Assembly: GCF_001026695.1 (NCBI RefSeq) | Contig: NZ_LDNB01000002.1 | Coordinates: 141,998 to 205,997 of the forward strand | Direction of reading: 5' to 3' | DNA length: 64,000 nt | Source of the DNA: Neobacillus vireti | GTDB lineage: Bacteria > Bacillota > Bacilli > Bacillales > Cytobacillaceae | In this document: positions 26,814 to 37,873 of the stretch, piece after piece | Position numbering within the stretch: the stretch's first letter is position 1 | Layout: every line of letters starts with the position of its first letter | The notes under the pieces: generated by a model | What the model was told of the DNA's origin: nothing | Seen by the model: the letters and a program-made list of their open reading frames with translations, nothing else | The model's database searches: none | Program-made: the position numbers and the translations under genes

Positions 26814-27779
26814 ATGCTAAAGTATGCATTTCGAAGAATTTTGGGCATGATTCCGATGTTATTTTTAATCTCCATTGTAGTCTTTACCTTGGCAAAATTA
26901 ATGCCGGGGGATTCTTTTTCAGGAGAAATCGACCCAACAAAAACAAACCCACAATATATCGCTGAGATGCGTGAAAAATTAGGCTATAATGACCCATTAC
27001 CGCAACAATATTTTCGCTGGATTGGCAAATTCGTTGAAGGTGATTTTGGCAAGTCAACACGTTATAAAATAAAAGTATCAGAGGTAATTAGTGAAAAACT
27101 ACCAAATACCTTATTACTAGGCTTTTCTTCCATCATCATTACATATATCCTTGCCTTCTTTATGGGATTATATTCTGGCCGAAAACCATATACAGTTGCA
27201 GATAACTTAATCGGAGGGTTAAATTATTTAGGGTTATCGATTCCATCCTTTATCGCCGGGGTATTTGCTATCTTTCTATTTTCCTTTACGCTTGGATGGT
27301 TTCCGTCCAATGGCTCTATTGATATCGGCATGACAGAGGGTACATTTGAATATTGGTTAAGCCGTCTTCACCATGTATTTTTACCAGCCGTCGTCTTAGG
27401 ATTATTAAGTACGGCAAGTTACACCCAATTTTTACGCAATGATATTATTGAAAATAGCCGAAAAGATTTTGTCCGCACAGCCCGTGCTAAAGGGACAACA
27501 GAAAAAAAGATCTACAATGTTCATATTTTAAGGAATTCAATTATTCCACTTATTACATTTTTAGGGTTTGATTTAGTAGCTATTATTAGCGGTGCAATCA
27601 TAACTGAAACGATTTTTACTTATCCAGGTCTAGGACAACTATTCTTACAATCCGTGGGCACTAGGGATTATCCAGTTTTAATGACGTTGACAATGTTATT
27701 CTCCTTCTTAACACTGATCGGCAACCTTTTAGCTGATATTTTATATGGTGTTGTAGATCCGAGAATTAGGTTAGATTAG
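26814..27779 (+). CDS. appB: Oligopeptide ABC transporter permease AppB
   Basis: A 321-residue permease with six predicted helices and the BPD_transp_1 EAA-type loop (RTARAKGTTEKKIYNVHILRNS). AAGGAG (26801-26806) is 1 base from the ATG at 26808 but 7 bases from the ATG at 26814, so the latter is the start. It pairs with AppC to form the channel and follows the hairpin after appA. Confidence 0.92.
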   Translation: MLKYAFRRILGMIPMLFLISIVVFTLAKLMPGDSFSGEIDPTKTNPQYIAEMREKLGYNDPLPQQYFRWIGKFVEGDFGKSTRYKIKVSEVISEKLPNTLLLGFSSIIITYILAFFMGLYSGRKPYTVADNLIGGLNYLGLSIPSFIAGVFAIFLFSFTLGWFPSNGSIDIGMTEGTFEYWLSRLHHVFLPAVVLGLLSTASYTQFLRNDIIENSRKDFVRTARAKGTTEKKIYNVHILRNSIIPLITFLGFDLVAIISGAIITETIFTYPGLGQLFLQSVGTRDYPVLMTLTMLFSFLTLIGNLLADILYGVVDPRIRLD

Positions 27780-27790
27780 GGGGAATAGAG

Positions 27791-28702
27791 ATGGAAATTT
27801 TGACAGAAAAGGATACAAATATTAGTGCAGCACCCCCGAAAAAAAGCTCATCACAATGGGCAATTGCCCGTAAAAAATTCTTAAAGAATAAACTTGCTTT
27901 GACAAGTCTCATCTTTTTAATATTTGTTGCGATTATTTCATTCTTGGCACCGTATATAACCACCGCAGACGTTACAAGAATTAATATTGGCGAAATGTCG
28001 CTTGAGCCATCAAGTCAGCATTGGCTTGGAACAGATAAAGCAGGCCGTGATGTTTTTACAAGATTATTGTATGGCGGCCGAATCTCATTGCTAGTTGGTA
28101 TGAGCTGTACGCTATTTGTTATATTGCTTGGGACTTTAATCGGCGCTGTTGCTGGGTATTTTGGTGGTACAGTTGATAGTTTATTAATGAGATTTACTGA
28201 TTTTATCTTGAACTTCCCTTTTCTAGTGTTTGTAATAGTCTTAAATGCAATTCTTTTTGGGAAAGTGAATGGACTATGGGTTTTAATTGGTGTCATCAGC
28301 TTGCTTAGCTGGGGTGGAATTGCCAGGATTGTCCGCAGTAAAATCCTTGCTGAAAAAGAAAATGAATATATTATTGCTGCCGTTTCAATTGGCTGTTCAC
28401 CGGCAAAGATAATTGTCAAACACCTATTACCGAATGTTTTATCGACAATTATTGTCCAAGCTACGATTACTTTTGCATCAATGATTGTAATTGAATCAGC
28501 TTTAAGCTTTCTTGGCTTTGGTGTACCACAAGAGATTCCAAGCTGGGGGAATATGCTTGATTCTGCAATTGAACCAGATGTACTGCAGTTTAAATTATGG
28601 ATTTGGATGCCGCCGGCTATCCTGATCACCATCACCATTTTATCGATTAACTTCATTGGTGAAGGTTTAAAAGATGCCTTTAATCCTAAATCAAGAAGAT
28701 AA
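27791..28702 (+). CDS. appC: Oligopeptide ABC transporter permease AppC
   Basis: A 303-residue permease. After a soluble N-terminus and first helix comes the OppC-type LGTDKAGRDVFTRLLYG segment and the coupling loop AAVSIGCSPAKIIVKHLLPN. A GGGGGAAT site lies 11 bp upstream of the ATG. It is the last gene of the app operon and is closed by a strong terminator. Confidence 0.92.
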   Translation: MEILTEKDTNISAAPPKKSSSQWAIARKKFLKNKLALTSLIFLIFVAIISFLAPYITTADVTRINIGEMSLEPSSQHWLGTDKAGRDVFTRLLYGGRISLLVGMSCTLFVILLGTLIGAVAGYFGGTVDSLLMRFTDFILNFPFLVFVIVLNAILFGKVNGLWVLIGVISLLSWGGIARIVRSKILAEKENEYIIAAVSIGCSPAKIIVKHLLPNVLSTIIVQATITFASMIVIESALSFLGFGVPQEIPSWGNMLDSAIEPDVLQFKLWIWMPPAILITITILSINFIGEGLKDAFNPKSRR

Positions 28703-28736
28703 AAATCTACCATGACAAAATGGTAGATTTTTTTTG
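28703..28736 (+). terminator. Terminator of the app operon
   Basis: AAATCTACCAT and ATGGTAGATTT form a perfect 11-bp stem with a 6-base loop, followed by TTTTTTTT. Confidence 0.92.
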
Positions 28737-28738
28737 CT

Positions 28739-28940
28739 TTAAATTTAGTTGTGTTAAAGCACATTGTTGATTTTGAGCACAATGTTGATTGGAGTGGAAG
28801 GAGCGAGACTCCTGCGGGAGCAGCGGGACAGGTGAGACCCCGCTTATCTCTTAGCGCCGAGGAGGCTCACCGCCCGCCCCGCGGAAAGCTCGCTCCTGGA
28901 ACGGAAATCAACATTCACTTTTAACACAGTCTAAAATTTA
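28739..28940. repeat. MITE-like dispersed repeat with terminal inverted repeats (R2)
   Basis: About 200 bp, much more GC-rich than its surroundings. Its ends are inverted repeats: TTAAATTTAG-TGTGTTAAA on the left and TTTAACACA-CTAAAATTTA on the right. Inside these, TGTTGATT and AATCAACA form a second inverted pair. The core (GGAGTGGAAGGAGCGAGACTC, GAGACCCCGC, GAGGAGGCTCACCGC) is one I recognise as occurring many times in Bacillus genomes. It has no plausible protein. Its single copy here cannot prove mobility. It occupies the gap between appC and yjbA. Confidence 0.75.
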
Positions 28941-29055
28941 AACATAATAATCCTGAATCATTTACGATTGGAGCAAAATATATATTAAGGAATAATTTAA
29001 CTTACCTCTGCCCATACTGATTGACAAACAGTTTCTTGAAGTGAGGGGTTGTCCA

Positions 29056-29802
29056 ATGTTGTATCTTCATGATGTTTGGGTAAATTGGTTTGAAGGGGAA
29101 GAAAACGGTTATAATGTCTGTCACTTTCATGAATGGCGGAAGGACGATGGTGTGGAGCTACTAGACCAAGTACCGCTAATTAAAATTGAACCGGTTTTAT
29201 TTAACTATATTGAGAATGATTTATCTGAGTTGCCGGAACAGCTGCTTGCTGATATTTATCAGAAAGCCTATTTAAGAAAAAACCATGAAAGAGTCCAACT
29301 TGACTATTGCTTTGTTGTGACAGATGGAATTGGAATTTTAGCAATTGATACGATTGGATACACCATTCCGATTCGAAAAAGCAGGCTTATCCCAAGACAA
29401 GAACAGCTTGTTTACGAAATGATTAGTCAGCATGATGCTAAACAGTACCTTTATTACGACCAGCCAAAAATGAAAAATTTCCATATTCTATCGCCTGAGC
29501 CGGAACTGATGAGAGGATTAACAAGGAAGGAACGGCAATTAAAACAGCTGTTATTTATGGCCCTTGATCAATTGCTCTCATCAAATAATCAAGCAGAAGT
29601 GCGGTATTGGTATACCGAATGGTGTCCAGAGCAATATTCAACAATCCAAGAAATGGATTTCGAAGATGCTAGGGAACAACTGTTCGAGGAAATCAAATAT
29701 GGCTGGTCGAACCGGCATGAGTCATTCTGTGAGAATCTAATTAAAGGGCAGCCATTTTTTGAAAAGCTCTGGGAAATGGAGCATGGTCCTAAAGTAAACT
29801 AA
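29056..29802 (+). CDS. yjbA: YjbA family protein (DUF3603)
   Basis: A 248-residue soluble protein, recognised as YjbA/DUF3603 by its start [20 protein letters not shown] and its position before trpS, as in B. subtilis. It is rich in aromatic and charged residues and has no membrane segment. An earlier in-frame start at 29041 exists, but GTGAGGGG lies just upstream of the ATG at 29056. Function is unknown. Confidence 0.85.
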   Translation: MLYLHDVWVNWFEGEENGYNVCHFHEWRKDDGVELLDQVPLIKIEPVLFNYIENDLSELPEQLLADIYQKAYLRKNHERVQLDYCFVVTDGIGILAIDTIGYTIPIRKSRLIPRQEQLVYEMISQHDAKQYLYYDQPKMKNFHILSPEPELMRGLTRKERQLKQLLFMALDQLLSSNNQAEVRYWYTEWCPEQYSTIQEMDFEDAREQLFEEIKYGWSNRHESFCENLIKGQPFFEKLWEMEHGPKVN

Positions 29803-29854
29803 AAGCCTGACCCAAAAGGTATTAACTACATACCTTTTGCGGACAGGCTTTTTA
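29801..29854. terminator. Bidirectional terminator between yjbA and trpS
   Basis: A two-part stem: AAAAGCCTG with CAGGCTTTTT outside and AAAAGGTAT with ATACCTTTT inside, with a small internal bulge. It separates the convergent yjbA and trpS. Confidence 0.85.
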
Positions 29855-29866
29855 TTTGCAATAAGA

Positions 29867-31178
<1,312 letters not shown>

Positions 31179-31184
31179 ATTCAC

Positions 31185-31214
31185 ATTATATATGAATTCC
31201 ATATTTAATTTCAA
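31185..31214 (-). promoter_or_regulatory. trpS leader promoter
   Basis: On the minus strand TTGAAA (31214-31209) and TATAAT (31190-31185) are 18 bp apart, giving a start near 31178 at the T-box 5' end. Confidence 0.75.
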
Positions 31215-31219
31215 GTGAG

Positions 31220-31576
31220 TTAGAAATAATAAGCAAGTAGGGCAACCATCATGAGTAATCCAGTGACTAAACCATAAAACAAAAGCGGCCTTTGATTTAC
31301 CGTTATAAGTTGAGATAATCCTGGGACTTCATCGAATCTCCTTTTATCCTTCCCTCTTGAAAAGGCAAGATTTAAGGACCGAGAGAATACATCATAGAAC
31401 CCACTTTGAATGGTATAAATTAATAATGCTAATAATAGAAAAATTGCCGTAAAGTAAAAAGATATATTGATATAGCTAACTAGAGAAATATTACGATAAA
31501 AGAGAAAAGAAATAATAAAAATCGCAACCTGTGTAAGCGTTACCGCGAATAATCTTTTCTTGAGCACATTTTTCAC
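31220..31576 (-). CDS. DUF3899 family membrane protein
   Basis: A 118-residue protein with three hydrophobic helices (about 10-27, 35-58 and 97-117) and the loop SGFYDVFSRSLNLAFSRGK, which I associate with DUF3899 proteins of Bacillaceae. It starts at GTG after GGAGG. It lies divergently next to oppA; no functional link is evident. Confidence 0.65.
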   Translation of the reverse strand: MKNVLKKRLFAVTLTQVAIFIISFLFYRNISLVSYINISFYFTAIFLLLALLIYTIQSGFYDVFSRSLNLAFSRGKDKRRFDEVPGLSQLITVNQRPLLFYGLVTGLLMMVALLAYYF

Positions 31577-31723
31577 GAAAAAACCTCCGAAACATTGATG
31601 GACTAAGGATTGCCTTATATATATTATACCCGAAAATCTGTATAAGTCTAAATTATATCACAGGAAAATGTAATGATAACGTAAGAATTGTATCTTTTCT
31701 GTAAATTAAATTTGAAAAAGTAA

Positions 31724-31751
31724 TGTACAATTTCTAAAAAATATGTATAAT
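31724..31751 (+). promoter_or_regulatory. Probable opp operon promoter
   Basis: TGTACA (31724-31729) and TATAAT (31746-31751) are 16 bp apart, about 48 bp before the oppA start. The -35 is imperfect. Confidence 0.55.
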
Positions 31752-31798
31752 AGGAAATGTAGTAATTTTTCAGAATAATAGAAAAGGGAGGTCTACAA

Positions 31799-33514
31799 GT
31801 GAAGAAATCAAAACTTTCACTACTTTTAGTACTATCTCTAGTTCTTAGCATGTTCCTTGCAGCATGTTCAGGCGGAGATAAGAATGAAGGCAAAGACACT
31901 GGTAAAAATGAAGGCAAAGATAAGCCTGTTACAGAGGAAAGCAAATTAGCTGATAAACAAGAACTTAATGTTTTTGAATCTGCTGAAATTCCTACAATGG
32001 ACAGCGTTTTAGGAACTGACGTTATGAGTTTCACAACGTTGAACGCTGTAAACGAAGGTATGTATCGTTTAGACCAAGATCAAAAGGTAGTACCTGCTGG
32101 CGCTGAAGCAATGCCAGAATACAATGCTGACAAAACAGAATTAACTGTTAAATTACGAAAAGATGCAAAATGGTCTAATGGTGACCCTGTAACTGCTCAT
32201 GATTATGTATATGCATGGCAGCGTGCAATCGATCCAAAAACAGCATCAGAATACGGTCCATACTTCATGGAAGGTAAAGTTAAAAACGCTGATGCAATTA
32301 TCGCAAAGAAAGATAAAGCAACTGCTGAAGATATCAAGTCTCTAGGAATTGTAGCTGAAGATGATTATACTTTAAAAATCACTTTAGAAAGACCAATTCC
32401 ATATATTGAATCTTTCATTACATTCCAATTGTTCTATCCACAAAATCAAAAATATGTTGAAGCACAAGGTAAAGACTATGCCAAAGATGCCGCTCATATT
32501 CTTTATAATGGTCCATTCAAAATGACCAAATGGGATGGCCCTACTGCAACTGAATGGGTTTTAGAGAAAAACGAATCGTATCATAGTGCTAAAGATGTAA
32601 CGTTAACAAAAATTAACTTTAACGTATCTAAAGATCCACAAGCATCTGCGAACGCATTTACTGCGGGCGAAGTTGATATTACACCAAAGCTTGGCCAAGC
32701 TGCGATTATTTCACAATTTGAAGGTTCTAAAGAGCTAATCCAATATCAAGAACCATCTCTTTTCTGGATTAAAATGAACGAGAAGAATAAAGCATTGAAA
32801 AACATTAATATTCGTAAAGCAATTGCTTTATCTATCGATAAACAAGCCTTAGTTGATGATGTATTAGCTAACGGATCAATTGCTGCTGATTTCCTAGTAC
32901 CTAAAGGATTTGCTTTCCTTGATGGTAAAGATTTCCGTGAAGGTACAAAACCATACCTAGCGATGAATAAAGAAGAAGCTAAAAAACTTTGGGAAAAAGG
33001 CTTATCTGAGCTAGGTGTTAAAGAATTAGCGCTTAATTATGTAGGTGGCGATACCGAAACATCTAAAGTTTCTGATTCATTCATCAAAAATCAGTTAGAA
33101 ACGAACCTTCCTGGGTTAAAGCTTACAATTCAACCGGTACCATTTAAAATCCGTATCGACCGTGAACAAAAAATGGATTATGATTTATTATTCACTGGAT
33201 GGGGTCCAGACTATGCTGACCCAATGACATTTATGGATTTAATGCTTACTGGCGGAGATCACAACAAAATGGATTACAGCAGTGCTGAATATGATAAGCT
33301 AGTTAGAGCTGCTCAAACAGATTTAGCTGCTAAAGACGAAGAACGTTGGAAAGCTCTTCAAGACGCTGAAAAAATCTTAATTGAAGATGACGCAGCAATC
33401 GCTCCAGTGTATCAACGTACAGTTAACCTTTTAATTAATGAAAAGGTTCAAGGCTTTGCTCACCATGCATTTGGTCCTGATTATAGTTACCAATGGATTA
33501 AAATCCTTAAATAG
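31799..33514 (+). CDS. oppA: Oligopeptide-binding lipoprotein OppA
   Basis: A 571-residue SBP_bac_5 lipoprotein with signal peptide ending in the lipobox FLAAC, then an Asp/Glu/Lys/Gly linker. It starts at GTG after AAAGGGAGGT. The motif VKLRKDAKWSNGDPVTAHDYVYAW marks the OppA subgroup. It binds oligopeptides, including signalling peptides, for uptake by OppBCDF. A hairpin follows before oppB. It is only distantly alike to AppA in this window. Confidence 0.95.
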   Translation: MKKSKLSLLLVLSLVLSMFLAACSGGDKNEGKDTGKNEGKDKPVTEESKLADKQELNVFESAEIPTMDSVLGTDVMSFTTLNAVNEGMYRLDQDQKVVPAGAEAMPEYNADKTELTVKLRKDAKWSNGDPVTAHDYVYAWQRAIDPKTASEYGPYFMEGKVKNADAIIAKKDKATAEDIKSLGIVAEDDYTLKITLERPIPYIESFITFQLFYPQNQKYVEAQGKDYAKDAAHILYNGPFKMTKWDGPTATEWVLEKNESYHSAKDVTLTKINFNVSKDPQASANAFTAGEVDITPKLGQAAIISQFEGSKELIQYQEPSLFWIKMNEKNKALKNINIRKAIALSIDKQALVDDVLANGSIAADFLVPKGFAFLDGKDFREGTKPYLAMNKEEAKKLWEKGLSELGVKELALNYVGGDTETSKVSDSFIKNQLETNLPGLKLTIQPVPFKIRIDREQKMDYDLLFTGWGPDYADPMTFMDLMLTGGDHNKMDYSSAEYDKLVRAAQTDLAAKDEERWKALQDAEKILIEDDAAIAPVYQRTVNLLINEKVQGFAHHAFGPDYSYQWIKILK

Positions 33515-33535
33515 TAGCTATACTAATCAAATAGG

Positions 33536-33570
33536 AAGAGAGTATATTAAAAAAAATATACTCTCTTTTT
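33536..33570 (+). terminator. Terminator-like hairpin between oppA and oppB
   Basis: AAGAGAGTATATT and AATATACTCTCTT form a perfect stem followed by TTTTT. Because oppBCDF have no other promoter that I can see, it is probably a partial terminator that makes oppA mRNA more abundant. Confidence 0.75.
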
Positions 33571-33627
33571 ACCTGTGATGGAATTGTCGAAAAATGTCGA
33601 AAATTAAACCAATTAGGAGGTGTAGGC

Positions 33628-34560
33628 ATGGCGAAATACTTATTGCAACGATTTCTCTATATGATTCTTACGCTGTTCATTGTTGCATCGATTACTTTTT
33701 TCCTCATGAAGCTAATTCCAGGAAGTCCATTTAATACTTTCCAAAAACTCTCAGTAGCCCAACAGAACATTCTGCTGGAAAAGTATGGATTAAAGGACCC
33801 ATTGCCTGTTCAATATTTTAATTATATGAAGAATTTGGTAAAGGGTGATTTGGGAGTCTCCTTTCAATTCAATAATACCCCTGTAACGGAACTGCTTGGA
33901 AATCGAATTGGACCATCGGCGATTTTAGGTTTGCAGGCTATGGTTTTGGGCGCAATAGCTGGGATCTTTTTAGGTACCATTTCTGCGCTTAAGCAAAATA
34001 CTTGGATAGATTATGGCTCTACTTTTATTGCTGTAATTGGTAAATCAATCCCTTCATTTATTTTTGCGGGATTGCTGCAGTATTACATTGCTGTTAAATT
34101 AGGCTGGCTACCTGTTATGTTGTGGAAAGGGCCGGAATACACGATCCTGCCTACAATTGCCTTAGCAATGTTCCCAATTTCAATTGCGGCTCGTTTTATG
34201 CGAACAGAAATGATTGATGTATTGGGGTCTGATTATATTACTTTGGCAAAAGCAAAGGGTGCAAGCTTTTGGCAAATTAGCTTTAAGCACGCAATAAGAA
34301 ACGCATTAATACCTGTAGTTACGGTTATGGGTCCCTTGGCCATTAGCTTAATGACAGGTTCACTAGTAATTGAAAAGATTTTTGGAATTCCTGGACTGGG
34401 AGAGCAGTTTGTTAAATCAATCGGTACCAATGATTATCCAGTCATTATGGGAACCAACCTTTTATTTGCTACTTTATTCGTAGTCATTATTTTAGTTGTT
34501 GATATTCTTTATGGAATTATCGACCCACGTATTCGTATTTCGGGGGGGAAAGCAAAATGA
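33628..34560 (+). CDS. oppB: Oligopeptide ABC transporter permease OppB
   Basis: A 310-residue permease with six predicted helices and the cytosolic coupling loop LAKAKGASFWQISFKHAIRNAL. TTAGGAGGTG precedes the ATG. Its stop overlaps the oppC start by 4 bases (ATGA), showing tight translational coupling. Confidence 0.94.
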   Translation: MAKYLLQRFLYMILTLFIVASITFFLMKLIPGSPFNTFQKLSVAQQNILLEKYGLKDPLPVQYFNYMKNLVKGDLGVSFQFNNTPVTELLGNRIGPSAILGLQAMVLGAIAGIFLGTISALKQNTWIDYGSTFIAVIGKSIPSFIFAGLLQYYIAVKLGWLPVMLWKGPEYTILPTIALAMFPISIAARFMRTEMIDVLGSDYITLAKAKGASFWQISFKHAIRNALIPVVTVMGPLAISLMTGSLVIEKIFGIPGLGEQFVKSIGTNDYPVIMGTNLLFATLFVVIILVVDILYGIIDPRIRISGGKAK

Positions 34561-35585
34561 TCAATAAAGAAGATACCATTTCTAAGGATATGTTTGCACC
34601 CGCCCATGTTGATCCATCTAAAAGTGAAAAAATTGCTAAGCCAAGTTTGAACTTCTGGCAGGATTCTTGGTTCCGGGTAAGGAAAAATAAGGCTGCAGTC
34701 GTAAGTATGGTAATACTCGTTATTCTCATTATTATGGCTTTTGTGGGTCCATTATTAACACCGTATGCTTACGATACCCAAAATACGAAACACAATAACC
34801 TGCCACCAAGAATTCAAGGCTTAGAGAATGTACATTGGCTTCCTTTTGACGGGACACTAACCAGAAGAGACGGGAATGTATATAACGCTTATGAAGTGCG
34901 TAAAATTGATGCTTATTATTGGTTTGGAACTGATAACTTAGGTCGTGACCTTTTCGCACGGACTTGGGAAGGTACACAGGTTTCATTATTTATTGCTTTC
35001 ATGGCGGCATTGATTGATATGCTAGTTGGGGTATCATATGGAGCCATATCTGGTTATTTAGGTGGTAGAACAGATAGTTTCATGCAGCGGATTATCGAGG
35101 TTATTGTCGGCATACCGAACTTGATTGTTGTTGTATTAATGATCTTAGTCTTAAAGCCGGGAATAATGCCGATTATCATAGCCTTGTCCATTACTGGATG
35201 GACAAGCATGGCACGTGTTGTCCGCGGGCAAGTATTAAAATATAAAGGCCAGGAATTTGTTTTGGCGGCTAAAACATTAGGGGCATCGGATACATCGATT
35301 ATTTTCAAGCATATGATTCCTAACATGTTTGGGGTTATTATCATAAATACGATGTTTTCAATTCCGAGTGCCATTTTCTTCGAAGCGTTTTTAAGTTTTA
35401 TTGGCTTAGGTCTTCAAGACCCACACGCATCTTTAGGAACATTAGTTAATGATGGATTTGTATCGATGATTGCTTTTCCATATCAAATGATTATTCCTTC
35501 CATTATGATTGCGTTAATAATGATATGCTTTAACTTGGTAGCTGACGGATTACGAGACGCATTAGATCCAAAAATGCGAGATTAA
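34557..35585 (+). CDS. oppC: Oligopeptide ABC transporter permease OppC
   Basis: A 342-residue permease. The N-terminal OppC_N region precedes the first helix; a periplasm-equivalent insert with FGTDNLGRDLFART follows, and the coupling loop is LAAKTLGASDTSIIFKHMIPN. It forms the channel with OppB. The ATG lies inside the oppB end. Confidence 0.94.
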   Translation: MINKEDTISKDMFAPAHVDPSKSEKIAKPSLNFWQDSWFRVRKNKAAVVSMVILVILIIMAFVGPLLTPYAYDTQNTKHNNLPPRIQGLENVHWLPFDGTLTRRDGNVYNAYEVRKIDAYYWFGTDNLGRDLFARTWEGTQVSLFIAFMAALIDMLVGVSYGAISGYLGGRTDSFMQRIIEVIVGIPNLIVVVLMILVLKPGIMPIIIALSITGWTSMARVVRGQVLKYKGQEFVLAAKTLGASDTSIIFKHMIPNMFGVIIINTMFSIPSAIFFEAFLSFIGLGLQDPHASLGTLVNDGFVSMIAFPYQMIIPSIMIALIMICFNLVADGLRDALDPKMRD

Positions 35586-35602
35586 AAGGCAGGTGAATGG
35601 TA

Positions 35603-36706
35603 GTGGAGAAAATTTTACAAGTAAAAGATTTAAATATTTCGTTCCATACGTTTTCCGGTGAAGTAAAAGCCATCCGCGGTGTTAACTTTGATCTGTATAA
35701 AGGGGAAACGTTAGCGATTGTTGGTGAATCAGGCTCCGGTAAATCGGTAACCACGAAATCAATTATGCGCTTACTTCCCGAGCACAATTCGGAAATAAAA
35801 AGCGGGGAAATTCTGTTTAACGGAAAAGATTTAGCGAAATTAAAAGATAGAGAAATGCAAAAAATTAGGGGTCATGATATTTCGATGATCTTTCAAGATC
35901 CGATGACATCGCTTAATCCAACCATGAAAATTGGCAACCAGATTACCGAACCTTTAATTAAGCATCAAAACATGAGTAGACATGATGCAAAGGAAAGAGC
36001 ACTTGACTTATTAAAGCTTGTGGGAATTCCAAAACCGGAAATTCGGATCAACCAATATCCGCACCAGTTTTCTGGGGGGATGAGACAAAGGGTTGTTATT
36101 GCCATTGCCTTGGCATGTAATCCGAAAATTCTAATCGCTGATGAGCCGACAACGGCACTTGACGTGACGATTCAAGCGCAAATCCTTGAATTAATGAAAG
36201 ACCTGCAAAAGAAAATTGACACATCAATTATTTTCATTACTCATGACCTTGGTGTTGTAGCCAATGTAGCGGATCGTGTCGCGGTCATGTATGGCGGTAA
36301 GATTGTTGAAATTGGAACGGCTGATGAAATTTTTTATAATCCAAAGCATCCATACACATGGGGATTAATTAGCTCTATGCCAGATATGGATACAGAAGAA
36401 GAGGAATTATTCTCGATTCCAGGAACACCACCCGATTTATTGGACCCTCCAAAGGGCGATGCGTTTGCACCTCGTAATCCATTTGTCATGAAAATCGATT
36501 TAGAGCAAGAACCACCGTTCTTTAAAGTGTCTGAAACGCATTATGCAGCTACATGGTTATTACATCCGGATGCACCGCCAGTTGATCCGCCTGATGCCGT
36601 TAAGAGACGTCAAAGTCAATACTTAGAGATGACAGGTGTAAACTCTGGGGCTGTTGGATTAGATAAAGGAAATAGTCAATTCCCTGGAAAAAAGGAGGGG
36701 AAATAA
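35603..36706 (+). CDS. oppD: Oligopeptide ABC transporter ATPase OppD
   Basis: An ATPase of about 367 residues: Walker A GESGSGKS, signature FSGGMRQR, Walker B ILIADEPT and ITHDLGVV. The C-terminal extension is long (from about 265) but lacks the cysteine cluster found in AppD, having FAPRNPFVMKIDLEQEPPF instead. AGGTG is too close to the ATG at 35597 and well spaced from the GTG at 35603, so I prefer the GTG; the alternative adds two residues. It ends one base before oppF. Confidence 0.93.
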   Translation: MEKILQVKDLNISFHTFSGEVKAIRGVNFDLYKGETLAIVGESGSGKSVTTKSIMRLLPEHNSEIKSGEILFNGKDLAKLKDREMQKIRGHDISMIFQDPMTSLNPTMKIGNQITEPLIKHQNMSRHDAKERALDLLKLVGIPKPEIRINQYPHQFSGGMRQRVVIAIALACNPKILIADEPTTALDVTIQAQILELMKDLQKKIDTSIIFITHDLGVVANVADRVAVMYGGKIVEIGTADEIFYNPKHPYTWGLISSMPDMDTEEEELFSIPGTPPDLLDPPKGDAFAPRNPFVMKIDLEQEPPFFKVSETHYAATWLLHPDAPPVDPPDAVKRRQSQYLEMTGVNSGAVGLDKGNSQFPGKKEGK

Positions 36707-37645
36707 ATGGCTGAAAGAAAGAAGTTACTAGAAATAAAAAATTTAAAGCAATATTTTAATGAAGGAAGACCTAACGAAGTTAAAGCAGTCGATGATGTTT
36801 CCTTCGATATTTATCAAGGTGAAGTCATGGGGCTTGTGGGTGAGTCAGGCTGTGGGAAGTCGACAACAGGCCGGACAATCATCCGTTTGTATGATGCTAC
36901 TGGCGGCGAGGTTCTGTATGACGGAATCAACGTCCATGGCAATAAATCAAAAAAGCAATTAAAAGCTTTTAACCGGAAAATGCAAATGATTTTCCAAGAT
37001 CCATACGCGTCTCTTAATCCAAGATTAAAGATTGCCGATGTTATTGCCGAGGGAATTGACATACACGGCTTAGCAAAATCAAAGCAAGAACGGATGGAAA
37101 GAGTTTATGAGCTTTTGGAGACCGTTGGATTGAACAAAGAGCACGCTAACCGCTACCCGCATGAATTTAGCGGCGGTCAGCGTCAGCGGATTGGAATTGC
37201 TCGTGCATTAGCAGTTGAACCAGAATTTATTATTGCTGACGAACCGATTTCTGCGTTGGATGTTTCCATTCAAGCTCAGGTTGTTAACTTAATGAAAAAG
37301 CTGCAAAAAGATAAAGGGTTAACGTATCTTTTCATTGCCCACGATCTTTCAATGGTTAAATATATTAGTGATCGGATTGGTGTAATGTATTTCGGCAGGA
37401 TGGTTGAGCTGGCATCCGCGGATGATCTTTATCGAAATCCACTTCACCCATATACACAGTCACTCTTATCGGCGATTCCAGCTCCTGATCCAATCAGTGA
37501 ACGGACTCGCAAACGTAAATCCTATGATCCTGCGAGTCATAACTACGGGGACAATGAATCCGTTGAATTTAGAGAAGTTACTCCTGGCCATTTCGTACTT
37601 TGTTCTGAAAAGGAATTTAAGCAATATCAAGCACAATCAAAATAA
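36707..37645 (+). CDS. oppF: Oligopeptide ABC transporter ATPase OppF
   Basis: A 312-residue ATPase with Walker [10 protein letters not shown], signature FSGGQRQRIG, Walker B FIIADEPISALD and HDLSMV. Like OppD here, its C-terminus lacks the four-cysteine motif. It starts directly after oppD with AAAGGAGGGG in the oppD end. It closes the oppABCDF operon, and a strong terminator follows. Confidence 0.94.
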   Translation: MAERKKLLEIKNLKQYFNEGRPNEVKAVDDVSFDIYQGEVMGLVGESGCGKSTTGRTIIRLYDATGGEVLYDGINVHGNKSKKQLKAFNRKMQMIFQDPYASLNPRLKIADVIAEGIDIHGLAKSKQERMERVYELLETVGLNKEHANRYPHEFSGGQRQRIGIARALAVEPEFIIADEPISALDVSIQAQVVNLMKKLQKDKGLTYLFIAHDLSMVKYISDRIGVMYFGRMVELASADDLYRNPLHPYTQSLLSAIPAPDPISERTRKRKSYDPASHNYGDNESVEFREVTPGHFVLCSEKEFKQYQAQSK

Positions 37646-37649
37646 TAGA

Positions 37650-37686
37650 AAAAACGATCTCAAATTTTTGAGATCGTTTTTTTTTA
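37650..37686 (+). terminator. Terminator of the opp operon
   Basis: AAAAACGATCTCAAA and TTTGAGATCGTTTTT form a long perfect stem with a tiny loop, followed by more T. Confidence 0.92.
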
Positions 37687-37872
37687 AATATCAGAATTAA
37701 TATCATTCGACTTTGAGAATTGTCCAGCTCCAGCGCCCTAGCGGCTAATGTCCTTCGCACTCCGCCCTACGATAAGTCAACATCGGATCGCTAACGCTCT
37801 CCGTGTTTCCTTTATCTCAGTTGGAGTGCTCCAGGCCATACGCCGCTGAACAGGGCGCTTGCGCTTTTCTTT
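37687..37872. repeat. Dispersed repeat family R1, copy B (reverse orientation)
   Basis: About 186 bp running from TATCAGAATTAATATCATT and GAGAATTGTCCAGCTCCAGC to GGGCGCTTGCGCTTTTCTT. The interior (from CCCTAGCGGCTAATGTCC to GGCCATACGCCGCTGA) is nearly the same as in copy C at 50314-50537 but lacks that copy's extra 61-bp module. The GCGCTTTTCTT end abuts the stop codon of the small gene at 37874. Confidence 0.85.
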
Positions 37873-37873
37873 A

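Noticed and set aside
28015-28782. A 255-codon open frame antisense to appC
   Set aside because: It is a shadow of the permease gene, has no ribosome site, and its composition is what the reverse complement of membrane codons gives.
37687-37872. Short open frames within repeat copy B
   Set aside because: They follow the repeat sequence, lack ribosome sites, and are not kept open in copies C and D.
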